A stretch of 49,938 nt of DNA, taken from assembly GCA_031277215.1 (NCBI GenBank), contig JAITMR010000021.1:1-49938 (forward strand), in the 5' to 3' direction. Of this stretch, positions 7,446-16,077 are shown one piece after another. This DNA is from Burkholderiales bacterium (GTDB taxonomy: Bacteria; Pseudomonadota; Gammaproteobacteria; Burkholderiales; Casimicrobiaceae). The translations under genes and the position numbers were made by a program. The stretch's first letter is position 1; the number at the start of each line of letters is the position of its first letter. Below the pieces are notes generated by a model that did not search any database, was not told where the DNA came from, and saw only the letters and a list, made by a program, of their open reading frames with translations.

Positions 7446-8939
7446 TTACGGTTTCTCCACCGCTTCTGGCGGCATTATTTCGGTGCCCGCCTCATTCGGA
7501 GCAGCCGCCGTTTCCGCGTCGCTCTTCTTATCCTCTTTTTTGAGGGCGGCGATCACCGGCAATCCTTTTAATTGATTCAAAGCTTGCTGCAACTGAAAAT
7601 CTTCCGGCGAGCCGAACTCAAAACGCACGGGCGGCATCACTTTGCCGTTGTCTTTGTTTTCATCGTCGGCGGGCGACAACGATTTGGCGGCTTCTTCTTC
7701 CGCTGTTTTCTTGCCGTCTTTCGGCGTCGCCATATGGTGATCGAGGTTGGCTTCGCGGATGCGCAGCACGTCGCGACCATCGTCTATCGCAATGTCAGGC
7801 TCGATGCCCTTCGCCTGAATTGAGCGCCCCGATGGTGTGAAGTAACGCATGGTAGTCAACTTCAGCGCGTGCGTGGCGTCGATCTGCATGATGGTTTGCA
7901 CCGAACCTTTACCGAACGATTGCGCACCCATAACATGCGCACGCTTGTGATCCTGCAAAGCGCCCGCAACGATTTCGGAGGCCGACGCTGAACCGGCATC
8001 GATCAGCACCACCATCGGCACAGTTTTAACCGCCGCCGGTAAATCGGCGAGGTAATCCTTTCCGAGCAATCCTCTTCCGGCTGTCAATGCGAGATAATCA
8101 CGCGGCCGCGCTTTGTACTCCGTTCGCGCGTCCGCCGTGCGGCCTTCGGTGTAAACGACCATCACGTCCTTCGGTAGAAACGCCGCCGACACAGACACCG
8201 CCTGCGACAACAAGCCGCCCGGATCGCTGCGCAGATCAAGTACCAACCCTTTCAGCGTTTCTTCTTTGTACAGCGTTTTCAATGCCTGCACGAGGTCTTC
8301 GCCAGTGCGTTCCTGGAAGTTGCGGATGCGAATGTAGCCGTAACCCGGCTCGGCTATTTTGTAGCGAATACTCTTGACGTTGATTTCTTCGCGCACGAGT
8401 TTGAACACCAGCGGCATCGGCTCGTCCTTGCGTGCGATGGTAAGCGTTACGCTGGTGCCGGGCTTGCCGCGCATCATATCAACGGCCTTCGAAAGCGGCA
8501 GCCCGCGCGTAACCGTCTCGTCGATTTTTACAATGAGATCGCCCGCTTTGATACCGGCGCGAAATGCCGGCGTGTCTTCAATCGGCGAAACAACTTTGAC
8601 GACATCGTTTTCGCTGTTGACTTCGATACCCAAACCGCCGAATTTTCCCTGCGTCGAAACTTTCAAATCTTCAAGTTCACGGCCATCGAGAAAATCGGAA
8701 TGCGGATCAAGTCCGCGCACCATGCCGTTGATCGCTTCGCGGATCAATTTGTTGTCGGGCACCGGATCGACGTAGGAACTTTTAATCTTGCCGAAAACTG
8801 CCGCCAGCAGTTGCAAGTCTTCGTACGGAATCCCCGTTTTGCTTTCCTGATTGGCGACGGCAGAAAAATGCACCGACAGCAAAATGCCCAGTGTGACGCC
8901 CAATCCGATCAGCCCGGTTTTTTTAAGAAAATCGCGCAT
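7446..8939 (-). CDS. ctpA: Carboxyl-terminal processing protease CtpA (S41 family)
   Basis: Periplasmic serine protease that trims C-termini of envelope proteins. In the 497-residue protein an N-terminal membrane or signal segment (about 8-28) is followed by the S41 N-terminal domain (DLQLLAAVFGKIKSSYVDPV). Next is a PDZ domain with the GGLGIEV start (about 101-170), then the protease core. The catalytic Ser is S319 in GSASASEIVAGAL and the Lys is K344 in SFGKGSVQ, 25 residues apart as in Prc/CtpA. The last 100 residues are Ala/Glu/Lys-rich and probably unstructured. It follows gpmI on the same strand after a 64-bp gap, a common betaproteobacterial order. Confidence 0.93.
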   Translation of the reverse strand: MRDFLKKTGLIGLGVTLGILLSVHFSAVANQESKTGIPYEDLQLLAAVFGKIKSSYVDPVPDNKLIREAINGMVRGLDPHSDFLDGRELEDLKVSTQGKFGGLGIEVNSENDVVKVVSPIEDTPAFRAGIKAGDLIVKIDETVTRGLPLSKAVDMMRGKPGTSVTLTIARKDEPMPLVFKLVREEINVKSIRYKIAEPGYGYIRIRNFQERTGEDLVQALKTLYKEETLKGLVLDLRSDPGGLLSQAVSVSAAFLPKDVMVVYTEGRTADARTEYKARPRDYLALTAGRGLLGKDYLADLPAAVKTVPMVVLIDAGSASASEIVAGALQDHKRAHVMGAQSFGKGSVQTIMQIDATHALKLTTMRYFTPSGRSIQAKGIEPDIAIDDGRDVLRIREANLDHHMATPKDGKKTAEEEAAKSLSPADDENKDNGKVMPPVRFEFGSPEDFQLQQALNQLKGLPVIAALKKEDKKSDAETAAAPNEAGTEIMPPEAVEKP

Positions 8940-9003
8940 GTGTACTATGGTAAAAATGAAAGAAAGATGGCACTAATTTTTCAGGATATACTGATTTCCT
9001 GTT

Positions 9004-10617
9004 TTACGCTATCTTGTTTGCAAACGTTACCAATGATTGACCGGTCATTTCGGCGGGAGTCGGCTGCCCCATCAATCGCAGAACAGTCGGCGCCAGATCG
9101 CACAGCGCACCGTCTTCGGCAAGCCGTGCCGCACGACCAACGTAAACCAGCGGCACCGGATTGAGCGTATGCGCAGTGTGGGGCTGGCCGGTCGCCGGGT
9201 CGAACATCATTTCGGCATTGCCATGATCGGCAGTAATCAGCGCCTCGCCCCCAACCCGCTCCAGCGCACCGACGACCCGTGCCAGACAAGCGTCCAGCGT
9301 TTCCAGCGCCTCTACGGCAGCGTCGAAATGGCCGGTATGGCCAATCATGTCGCCGTTGGCGTAGTTGACGACGATCAGGTCATATTTGCCGCTGTCAATC
9401 GCCTCGACCAGCCGGTCGGTCACTTCGACCGCGCTCATCGCCGGTTGCAGATCGTAAGTGGCTACTTTGGGCGATGGTACGAGAATCCGGTCTTCGCCGG
9501 GCGAAACGGTTTCGACGCCGCCGTTGAAGAAATACGTCACATGCGCGTATTTCTCGGTTTCGGCGATGCGCAACTGCTTCAGACCAAGCTGCGCGACATA
9601 CGCACCCAGCGGCTGCTCGATGGACTGCGGCGGAAACATCACTGGCAACGCCGCGAACGCCTCGCCGTAGGAAGTCAGCGCCACAAAAGCCGCCAACTTT
9701 GGCGTCACCACACGCGGGAAACCGTCGAATGCCGGATCGGTGAATGCTTGCGTTAATTGCCGCGCCCGATCCGCACGGAAGTTCAAAAACACGATAGCGT
9801 CGCCATCGCGGACGCGGCAATCCATCGACGCCTGCACCCGCGTCGGCTGCACTTTGGTTGGCCGCACAAATTCGTCGTTTTCGCCTCGCGCATAAGCCGC
9901 CGCCAGCCCCGCCTGTACGTCATCGCAGTCGAATTCGGCAAGCCCCTCGGTCAGCAGTCGGTATGCCTGCTCGGTGCGCTCCCAGCGTTTGTCGCGGTCC
10001 ATCGCGTAGTAGCGCCCGCACAGCGAAACGATCCGCGCCTGCGCCGATGACGCTTGTGAAACCTCGTCGCACACTTTCTGCATCGCCGCCAGCGAAGCGG
10101 CGGCGCTCTGCGGCGGCGTGTCGCGGCCATCGAGAAACGCATGCACGGCAATGCGCGGTACGCCCCGCTCCGCCGCCAACCGGACGAACGCCTGAAGATG
10201 GGTTTCGTGACTGTGTACACCGCCAGGAGACAGCAGGCCAAAAATATGGAGCGTTGCGCCCTCCTGACAGGCGGCAGTCATCGCCGTCCGAAAAGCCGCC
10301 GAGTCAGCCATCTCATTGGGCGCGTTTCTGGCGCACGCTTCCAGCGCCTGATCAATTCGGGTCAATTCCTGCCAAACCACGCGACCGGCGCCGATGTTCA
10401 AATGGCCGACTTCGGAATTGCCCATCTGCCCTTCCGGCAAGCCAACCCGGAAGGCGCTCGTCTGCAATGTGGTATGCGGGTAACGCGCCAGCAGGCCGCG
10501 CCAGAACGGCATCCGGGCGCGGGTGACGGCATTGTCGGGGGCGTCGTCGCGCTCTCCGAAGCCGTCAAGAATCATCAGCGCCACGGGGCGGGGCGGTAAA
10601 GGAGAAGATGCGGTCAT
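9004..10617 (-). CDS. gpmI: 2,3-bisphosphoglycerate-independent phosphoglycerate mutase GpmI
   Basis: Interconverts 3- and 2-phosphoglycerate in glycolysis and gluconeogenesis with two Mn2+ ions and a phosphoserine intermediate. The 537 residues are the usual length or slightly over. ALMILDGFG (about 13-21) provides the first metal Asp. The nucleophile is Ser68 in GQMGNSEVGHLNIGAGR. HAFLDGRDTPP and the C-terminal metal-binding segments GDMIGHTGHF and ITADHGNAE are all present. The Pro/Ser-rich first ten residues make an exact start uncertain, but the ATG at 10617 fits. It is divergent from the rhodanese gene, so the shared promoter region is 10618-10767. Confidence 0.96.
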   Translation of the reverse strand: MTASSPLPPRPVALMILDGFGERDDAPDNAVTRARMPFWRGLLARYPHTTLQTSAFRVGLPEGQMGNSEVGHLNIGAGRVVWQELTRIDQALEACARNAPNEMADSAAFRTAMTAACQEGATLHIFGLLSPGGVHSHETHLQAFVRLAAERGVPRIAVHAFLDGRDTPPQSAAASLAAMQKVCDEVSQASSAQARIVSLCGRYYAMDRDKRWERTEQAYRLLTEGLAEFDCDDVQAGLAAAYARGENDEFVRPTKVQPTRVQASMDCRVRDGDAIVFLNFRADRARQLTQAFTDPAFDGFPRVVTPKLAAFVALTSYGEAFAALPVMFPPQSIEQPLGAYVAQLGLKQLRIAETEKYAHVTYFFNGGVETVSPGEDRILVPSPKVATYDLQPAMSAVEVTDRLVEAIDSGKYDLIVVNYANGDMIGHTGHFDAAVEALETLDACLARVVGALERVGGEALITADHGNAEMMFDPATGQPHTAHTLNPVPLVYVGRAARLAEDGALCDLAPTVLRLMGQPTPAEMTGQSLVTFANKIA

Positions 10618-10767
10618 GATGAGTGAGAAAAACCGAATGGTTATTCAAATAAAAGATTATCGCACGCCGTCAGAAGTCGCAAAAACTTTCCCCCGCTTCA
10701 CACAATTCGCACAAATCAGGAACAGGTCACGCTATGATTCGCCTTTACGTATTAAAACGTCAAACCC

Positions 10768-11280
10768 ATGGAATTATTGGACTTTCTCATCAAAAACTGG
10801 ATGCTGGTGATTGTTTTTGTCGGATCGGGAGCGCTGCTCTTTTTGTGGCCGCAGATACAGAACCGTTTTTCCCCAGCCGCTGGCGTATCGACACTGGAGG
10901 CGACGAGGCTGATCAATGCGGGCAGCATTGTTGTAATCGACGTGCGCGATCCGGCGGCTTATGCCGAGGGTCATCTCGGCAAAGCGATTAACATTCCGCT
11001 GGCCGAAATTCGGGGGAAATTGCCCGAATTACGCAAAAAGTCCCCGAAAAACGTCCTGATTTATTGCGACCGCGGGCAAAAAAGTCTGGCCGCCGCCAAG
11101 GTTCTGGCTGAGGCGGACAAGACCATCCACAATTTGCAGGGCGGTTTAGCCGCCTGGAAAGAAGCCGGTTTGCCGGTTGAGAAAACACCGGAGAAAGCGC
11201 CGGAAAAAAAGCCTGCGAAAAAAGCAGAGAAAACACAGGAAAAATCATCGGAGAAAACCCATGGAAAATCAAAAAAGTGA
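10768..11280 (+). CDS. Membrane-anchored rhodanese-domain protein
   Basis: A single rhodanese domain with the catalytic Cys100 in the loop NVLIYCDRGQKS and the usual IDVRDPAAYAEGHLGKAINIP segment (about 57-77). The N-terminal hydrophobic helix (about 9-27) should anchor it in the inner membrane. A Lys/Glu/Pro repeat tail (about 135-170) is low complexity. Such proteins precede grxC and secB in many betaproteobacteria. A sulfurtransferase role is likely, but the acceptor is unknown. Its end overlaps the start of grxC by 20 bp, which indicates one transcript and coupled translation. Confidence 0.88.
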   Translation: MELLDFLIKNWMLVIVFVGSGALLFLWPQIQNRFSPAAGVSTLEATRLINAGSIVVIDVRDPAAYAEGHLGKAINIPLAEIRGKLPELRKKSPKNVLIYCDRGQKSLAAAKVLAEADKTIHNLQGGLAAWKEAGLPVEKTPEKAPEKKPAKKAEKTQEKSSEKTHGKSKK

Positions 11281-11551
11281 GCGCGTAACCGTCACGATGT
11301 ACGCTTCCGCTGTTTGCCCGTACTGTCAGCGTGCCGAAATGCTGCTCAAGAACAAGGGCGTAACGGAAATCACCAAGATTCGGATCGACGAAGCGCCAGA
11401 AAAACGCGACGAAATGATCGCCAAGACCGGTCGCCGCACCATCCCGCAGATTTTCATTGGCAACACCCATGTCGGCGGCTTCGACGATCTGGCGGCGCTC
11501 GACCGCGCCGGCGGTCTGGAACCGTTGCTCAATAGGCCGCCTGAGAAGTAA
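11261..11551 (+). CDS. grxC: Glutaredoxin 3 (GrxC)
   Basis: A 96-residue cytoplasmic glutathione-dependent disulfide reductase. The redox motif CPYC (Cys19-Cys22) lies after VTVTMYASAV. RRTIPQIFIG contains the cis-Pro that contacts glutathione, and THVGGFDDLAAL is the C-terminal GG motif. I chose the ATG at 11261 because it gives the family's usual N-terminus. An upstream frame from 11177 would only translate the rhodanese tail in another frame. It overlaps the rhodanese gene by 20 bp and precedes secB by 83 bp. Confidence 0.95.
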   Translation: MENQKSERVTVTMYASAVCPYCQRAEMLLKNKGVTEITKIRIDEAPEKRDEMIAKTGRRTIPQIFIGNTHVGGFDDLAALDRAGGLEPLLNRPPEK

Positions 11552-11634
11552 ACGTAAATCCGGTAAAATACCCATTTTCGCCGCATAAAGTTTTGTGCGG
11601 CTTACAATCCAAACAACATTAAGGAAATACCAAC

Positions 11635-12126
11635 ATGGCAGAAAACTCCAGCGCAGCTCCGGCTGCGGCAGAAAACAACGCGCAAATTCGCATTCTGAAA
11701 ATTTACGTCAAGGATTTGTCGATCGAAAATCCCGCCGCGCCGCAGATTTTCCAGCAGGAAAACATGCCGAACGTCGAAATGGGTCTGCGTGCGGAAGCGA
11801 ACAAAATTGCCGACGACACCTACGAAAGCATACTGACCGTCACGCTGACGTTTAAAGCCGAAGACAAAACAGTGCTGCTGGTTGAGGCCAAACAAGCCGG
11901 AATCTTCAACATCACCGGCCTGCCGGACGCGGCATTGCAACCGCTGATTGCCACGCATCTGCCCTCAGTGTTGTTCCCGTACGCACGCGAAGTCGTCGCT
12001 TCCGCCGTTGGTCACGCGGGCTTCCCGCCGTTTTATTTGCCGCCGACGAATCTGGAAGCGCTTTATCAGCAGCAAATGGCGGCCAAGACCCAGTTGGAAG
12101 AAGCGCCCGTTGGCGCCGTCAACTGA
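11635..12126 (+). CDS. secB: Protein-export chaperone SecB
   Basis: A cytoplasmic tetrameric chaperone that keeps presecretory proteins unfolded and passes them to SecA. The 163-residue sequence shows the SecB core: IYVKDLSIENPAAPQIF, VTLTFKAEDKTVLLVEAKQAGIF, then LPSVLFPYAREVVASAVGHAGFP and PPTNLEALYQQ. The last part is the strongly conserved C-terminal half. Its acidic tail is short and lacks an obvious basic zinc-motif binder. The ATG is preceded by AAGGAA. The upstream gap holds a GCCGCA...TGCGGC hairpin (11579-11600). A strong terminator follows the gene. Confidence 0.96.
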   Translation: MAENSSAAPAAAENNAQIRILKIYVKDLSIENPAAPQIFQQENMPNVEMGLRAEANKIADDTYESILTVTLTFKAEDKTVLLVEAKQAGIFNITGLPDAALQPLIATHLPSVLFPYAREVVASAVGHAGFPPFYLPPTNLEALYQQQMAAKTQLEEAPVGAVN

Positions 12127-12155
12127 TCGCGCCGAAAAAGAACGCATCAAAACAG

Positions 12156-12178
12156 GCGGGCGGCAACGCCCGCTTTTT
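12156..12178 (+). terminator. Rho-independent terminator after secB
   Basis: A 7-bp stem GCGGGCG/CGCCCGC closes a GCAA tetraloop and is followed by TTTTT. It lies 30 bp after the secB stop codon and should end the rhodanese-grxC-secB transcript. Confidence 0.88.
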
Positions 12179-12299
12179 CATGCGCGACATTTTCGCCGCC
12201 CTTCACGAATGGGGTGGCGCTTGATGCGTGTTCATGACCGCGCAATTCCTGTATCCTGTTTCCTGTATCTTTACTCATTCTCCATTTCGGTTCATCGCC

Positions 12300-12761
12300 A
12301 TGTTTCGTTATGCTCTTCTCTTCCTCTTGTCAGGCGTGTTGATGGCGTCTGCCCAAGCCGCCGATTTTCGGACGATCAACAGCACGCCGACCATTCTTTA
12401 CGATGCGCCGTCGCAAAAAGCGCGAGCGTTGTTTCTCTATGGCAGCGGTGTGCCGGTCGAGTTGATTTCGTCGATTGAAGGGTGGAGCAAAGTGCGCGAT
12501 GCGCAGGGAAGCATTGGCTGGGTCGAACGTTCAAAACTGACGGACAAGCGTGCGCTTCAAGTGCGCGGTTCGCTCGCGCAGATTCGCTCACAGCCGTCGG
12601 ACAACGCGCCAATGGTGTTTGAGGCTGAGGAAAACGTTTTGCTCGAACTCGACGAAGCGGCCACTTCGCCGACGACGACACTCACGCCGGGCTGGGTGCG
12701 GGTGCGTCATCAGGACGGGGCAACCGGCTACGTGCGGATCAGCAGCATCTTCGGGTTGTGA
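12300..12761 (+). CDS. Periplasmic SH3-domain (SH3b) protein
   Basis: A 153-residue protein with a clear Sec signal peptide, MFRYALLFLLSGVLMASAQA, cleaved before ADFRTI. It is followed by SH3-type repeats. The first (about 22-80) contains ILYDAPSQKARALFLYGSGVPV and GWSKVRDAQGSIGWVE. The second (about 85-150) contains VRGSLAQIRSQPSDNAP and GWVRVRHQDGATGYVRIS. Bacterial SH3b domains often bind cell-wall material, but no ligand can be named. The ATG at 12300 begins a proper signal peptide, so the longer reading from 12228 is rejected. It ends 4 bp before gpsA, and this pairing recurs in betaproteobacteria. Confidence 0.85.
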   Translation: MFRYALLFLLSGVLMASAQAADFRTINSTPTILYDAPSQKARALFLYGSGVPVELISSIEGWSKVRDAQGSIGWVERSKLTDKRALQVRGSLAQIRSQPSDNAPMVFEAEENVLLELDEAATSPTTTLTPGWVRVRHQDGATGYVRISSIFGL

Positions 12762-12765
12762 AGCG

Positions 12766-13806
12766 ATGACGACCCCGACCTTGGCCATTCTTGGCGCGGG
12801 CGCCTGGGGAACGGCGTTTGCGCTGCACTTGACCCGTCTGCCCTCAGCGCCTCGGGTGATTTTGTGGGAATACGATGTGCCGCAGGCGCAGGCGTTGGCA
12901 CGGGATCGCGTCAACACCCGCTACTTGCCGGACATCCCGCTGCCTCCGAGTCTGCGAATTGCCGAGTCGCTAGATGAGGCTGTGCGCGAAGCAAGTTTGT
13001 TGATCGCAGCACCGCCGGTTGCGGCACTGCCGGAATTGATCGAGGCTTGTCGGCGCGTTTTTACGGCGGCATCTTCCATGACAACACCTGACGTCCCGCC
13101 GTTTTTCTGGTTGAGCAAGGGTTTGTTGATCGACGGCGAGCACGCCGTTCTGCCACATCAAAAGCTCGCGCCGCTCTGGCCGAATGCGGTGGGTGTTATT
13201 TCCGGCCCCAGTTTCGCGCAAGAAGTTGCGCAAGGTTTGCCAACGGCTGTGGTTGCCGCCGCGACCGACCGCGCAATCGCCGAACAGGTTGCCGCACGCA
13301 TTCACGGTGAAACGTTGCGGGTGTATATCAACGATGATTTGAGTGGCGTCGAAATCGGCGGTGCCGTCAAAAACGTGTTGGCGATTGCCGCCGGTATTTG
13401 CGATGGTTTGAAACTTGGGCATAACGCTCGTGCCACTCTGATCACACGCGGATTGGCTGAAATGGCGCGGTTGGCCGAGGCGCTTGGCGGACAACGCACG
13501 ACATTGATGGGGCTGGCCGGACTGGGCGATTTGGTGTTGACCTGCACCGGCGATTTATCGCGTAACCGCCGTGTCGGAATGATGCTCGCCGAAGGATTGG
13601 CGCTGCCGGACATTTTGACGCGACTCGGTCATGTCGCCGAAGGCGTCCCTGCGGCTCATGCCGTCACCCGCCTGGCGCAGCAACACGCGATTGAGATGCC
13701 GATCGCCGCAACGGTTTCACAAATTCTCGATGGAAGACTGGCGGTTCAGGCCGCCGTCGAAGCGCTTCTCAAACGAACGCCCAAAAAAGAGTTCTCTTAC
13801 TTTTGA
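12766..13806 (+). CDS. gpsA: Glycerol-3-phosphate dehydrogenase [NAD(P)+] GpsA
   Basis: Reduces dihydroxyacetone phosphate to sn-glycerol-3-phosphate for phospholipid synthesis. The 346-residue protein starts MTTPTLAILGAGAWGTAFAL with the dinucleotide loop GAGAWG (10-15). FWLSKGL, VISGPSFAQEVAQGLPTAVV (substrate region) and EIGGAVKNVLAIAAGICDGL with the catalytic Lys identify GpsA, as do the C-terminal GLGDLVLTCTGDLSRNRR segment and AEGVPAAHAV. The ATG at 12766 lies 4 bp after the SH3-protein stop. The in-frame upstream extension to 12550 runs within the previous gene and is not real. Confidence 0.95.
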   Translation: MTTPTLAILGAGAWGTAFALHLTRLPSAPRVILWEYDVPQAQALARDRVNTRYLPDIPLPPSLRIAESLDEAVREASLLIAAPPVAALPELIEACRRVFTAASSMTTPDVPPFFWLSKGLLIDGEHAVLPHQKLAPLWPNAVGVISGPSFAQEVAQGLPTAVVAAATDRAIAEQVAARIHGETLRVYINDDLSGVEIGGAVKNVLAIAAGICDGLKLGHNARATLITRGLAEMARLAEALGGQRTTLMGLAGLGDLVLTCTGDLSRNRRVGMMLAEGLALPDILTRLGHVAEGVPAAHAVTRLAQQHAIEMPIAATVSQILDGRLAVQAAVEALLKRTPKKEFSYF

Positions 13807-13868
13807 CATACCAGCGTAGAATGGGGCGGGAGACGCTGATGTCTTGCCTTTAATAGGAAGGAGCTGTT

Positions 13869-14768
13869 ATGCGACACAATCCGTTTCGTTCCTGTTTGTT
13901 CTTATTCAGCGCAGCTTTTTTTGCCTTTGGCGGAATGGCTCCGACGCACTCCCAAATTCTCGACTTGTCCTTTACGGATATCTGGGCGGAGGATCCGGCT
14001 CCGCAAGGAAGCAGTTGGGGCGTCAATTTTGCGCAAAGCGATAATTTTATTTTTGCGACTTTCTTCGTTTATGGCGAAGATGGGCAGCCGAAGTGGTACA
14101 CCGGAGAAATGAATACCCGTAACGGCACTTCCCGCTGTCTTTCCTGGGAAACGCTTACGCCTGCTACCGCTTTCTGCGGAGCATTGCATCAAACCGTCAG
14201 TAAACCGCCCTCCAACATGCTTTCGCCTTCTGAAACACAGACGACACCCGTCGGAAAAGTCGCATTTGAACCTCTTACGCCAACGACGGGGCGTCTTTAC
14301 ATAGAGATCGGCAGCACACAGTTGACCAAAAATGTCCGGAGGCTAACCTTGACGGCACCGCCGCGCGGCGCCGAAGGGTACTATAACAGCAGTGGAAAAA
14401 TCACGAAGACCTGGAAGGACGAAAACGCAACCGTCACCGTTACCACTGACATGGCGGACTGGCTTACTTTTCTTCTCGCGGAAGACGGCGAAATGACCTT
14501 GTTGTTCGGCTGGTTCTGCCAAATTTCCGGTCGTGTTTTTGCCGACGGGCCTTTCTATGTTGCCAAAGACGCTGTTTATCTTTGCTGGAACGACGGGCCG
14601 TGGGGAGGTCCTCCTGGGCTTCAGCTCAATACCACGGCAGACATTTACTTTCGTTTCAACAAGACGGGAGGGATGGAAGGCTACTGGGTTTCAAAAAAAG
14701 ACGAGGCTCATAACATGTATGAGGACAAGGCTTCTTTTTCCGGAACCTTTCAGACTATGCCTGAATAA
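13869..14768 (+). CDS. Secreted protein of unknown function with aromatic WGVNFAQ-type repeats
   Basis: A 299-residue protein with a signal peptide (about 1-29, ending near THSQ) and a perfect AAGGAG ribosome binding site. After the signal it reads FTDIWAEDPAPQGSSWGVNF, then IFATFFVYGEDGQPKWYTG. This resembles the Trp/Gly-rich blocks found in many proteobacterial secreted proteins that repeat a 'W.p..sGWG.n..qq.d..fatwF.Y...g.p.Wy' theme. A second, weaker block lies near 195-285 (FGWFCQISGRVFADG, YFRFNKTGGMEGYW). The fold is likely a beta sandwich or barrel, but no function can be assigned. It follows gpsA by 62 bp and ends at a bidirectional terminator. Confidence 0.72.
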   Translation: MRHNPFRSCLFLFSAAFFAFGGMAPTHSQILDLSFTDIWAEDPAPQGSSWGVNFAQSDNFIFATFFVYGEDGQPKWYTGEMNTRNGTSRCLSWETLTPATAFCGALHQTVSKPPSNMLSPSETQTTPVGKVAFEPLTPTTGRLYIEIGSTQLTKNVRRLTLTAPPRGAEGYYNSSGKITKTWKDENATVTVTTDMADWLTFLLAEDGEMTLLFGWFCQISGRVFADGPFYVAKDAVYLCWNDGPWGGPPGLQLNTTADIYFRFNKTGGMEGYWVSKKDEAHNMYEDKASFSGTFQTMPE

Positions 14769-14787
14769 ACCACGGTTTCCCTGCAAC

Positions 14788-14807
14788 AAAGGCGCTTCGG
14801 CGCCTTT
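14788..14807. terminator. Bidirectional terminator between convergent genes
   Basis: A perfect 8-bp stem AAAGGCGC/GCGCCTTT closes a TTCG loop. It lies 20 bp from both the stop of the secreted-protein gene (plus) and the stop of the TonB-like gene (minus), and the A/T ends serve both strands. Confidence 0.85.
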
Positions 14808-14827
14808 ACTGTTTTCAGGCGTCAGGA

Positions 14828-15835
14828 TCACCGCCCACTGTAATGTGTTTCCAGCCCGCTGCTGCGGGTGAATGACCAAGTACGTGTGATGTAGAGGATG
14901 TCAACGTCGCTGCGAATATCCGCCGGAAAAGTGCCGTAGGGAGCCGCCATTTCGACGACTTTCTGCGCGGCAGCGTCAAGAATCCGATGCCCTGAGCCTT
15001 TGTCGACGGTGATTTCGTGAACGGAACCATCGCTATTGATGGCAACGGTCATTCGCAGACTGCCGTAGATTTGCTCGCGTCGTGCCGCCTCCGGGTAATT
15101 CATGTTGCCGACGCGCTCAACCTTGAGCCGCCAATCCTCGATATAACGGGCAAAGCGGTACTCTTGCGCACGTGAGCCGACGAAATGTTTGCGCGGCCGC
15201 TTCTGATACGCCTCCATCTCTTTCTGGATTTGCGCTTCCAGTTGCATCAGCTCCAGCGTTCGGTCCATCAACCGGGTGGCGTCAGGGCGGTCGGGCGCTT
15301 GCGGCGCTTGTTCTTTCAGTGACGGCGTCTCTGCTTTTTCCCGCTGTTGAACCACCAGTTGTTGAACGGTTTTCTCCAGCTCCACTCTCTTCTCGAGGGC
15401 GGCATCGAGTTCGTTTTTCTGGCTCTCTTTCGGCAGTTTCGGCAACGGCGTTTTGACGCGCCGATCTTCGTCAGTGTTGCCGCCGCCATCAAGGCTGGCC
15501 TGCGCCAGCACTTCGGCTTTGGTTGGTTTTTCCTTGGTGGAGCTATTGACCAGCACAACTTCCATGACTTGATGCTGGTTCCACTGACTGCGGATTTCGT
15601 GCGAGAAGTGAATCGTCATCCCCGCCGCATGGATCGCCACCGAGAAGCCTAGAAACTTCAGAAAAAGTTTGTTGGCGAGCAATCCCTGTATGCCCAAAGC
15701 GGTTTGCTTCGGCCAAACGCAATCCGGCAACACGGGCGTGCCGGGCGGCAAAGGGGGCGACGAGGGCGGCTGAACAAGGGAGGGCGACACAAAAAAATGC
15801 GGATACCGTAAGCAGCAAGAAAAAGTATTGTACAT
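14828..15835 (-). CDS. TonB/TolA-like energy transducer with C-terminal TonB domain
   Basis: The C-terminal part (about 240-335) is a TonB-type domain. YIEDWRLKVERVGNMNYPEA and SLRMTVAINSDGSVHEITV are followed by the GSGHRILDAAAQKVVEMA and FPADIRSDVDILYITRTWSF segments. In front are a Gln/Glu-rich coiled region (about 110-225) and one membrane helix, FLGFSVAIHAAGMTI. This plan suits a TonB- or TolA-like protein spanning the periplasm. I chose the ATG at 15835; the frame is open to 16027, but that would overlap the rplY promoter. The Pro-rich stretch before the helix makes the start uncertain. It is divergent from rplY. No exbB/exbD or tolQ/tolR genes are in the window. Confidence 0.8.
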   Translation of the reverse strand: MYNTFSCCLRYPHFFVSPSLVQPPSSPPLPPGTPVLPDCVWPKQTALGIQGLLANKLFLKFLGFSVAIHAAGMTIHFSHEIRSQWNQHQVMEVVLVNSSTKEKPTKAEVLAQASLDGGGNTDEDRRVKTPLPKLPKESQKNELDAALEKRVELEKTVQQLVVQQREKAETPSLKEQAPQAPDRPDATRLMDRTLELMQLEAQIQKEMEAYQKRPRKHFVGSRAQEYRFARYIEDWRLKVERVGNMNYPEAARREQIYGSLRMTVAINSDGSVHEITVDKGSGHRILDAAAQKVVEMAAPYGTFPADIRSDVDILYITRTWSFTRSSGLETHYSGR

Positions 15836-15934
15836 GCTTCGGGCGCCGACGATCAGACGGCGATGACAAAGGTTGGCAGGCGACCATACGCCCGCATTTT
15901 CCTTGCCCGATGCGGGAAGCTCTCGGGTAAAAAC

Positions 15935-15943
15935 TGTTATACT
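15935..15943 (+). promoter_or_regulatory. Extended -10 promoter candidate for rplY
   Basis: TG-T-TATACT forms an extended -10 element about 135 bp ahead of the rplY ATG, with no convincing -35 at normal distance. The long leader contains a small CGGC...GCCG hairpin and a strong AAGGAG site. This is inferred from pattern only. Confidence 0.4.
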
Positions 15944-16077
15944 TAACGGTTTACGCGCTTTGCGAACCCTTGAGGAAAATCGGGGGTTATTCCCCGCAAG
16001 GCCAGTCGCCAACCGCGGACGACCCATCCGGCAGCTTTTGCCGAAAGGAAGGCCGCAGACATCAAGGAGTCAGCCAT

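Noticed and set aside
12550-12765. In-frame N-terminal extension of GpsA
   Set aside because: It lies within the SH3-domain gene in another frame; the ATG at 12766 gives the exact family N-terminus.
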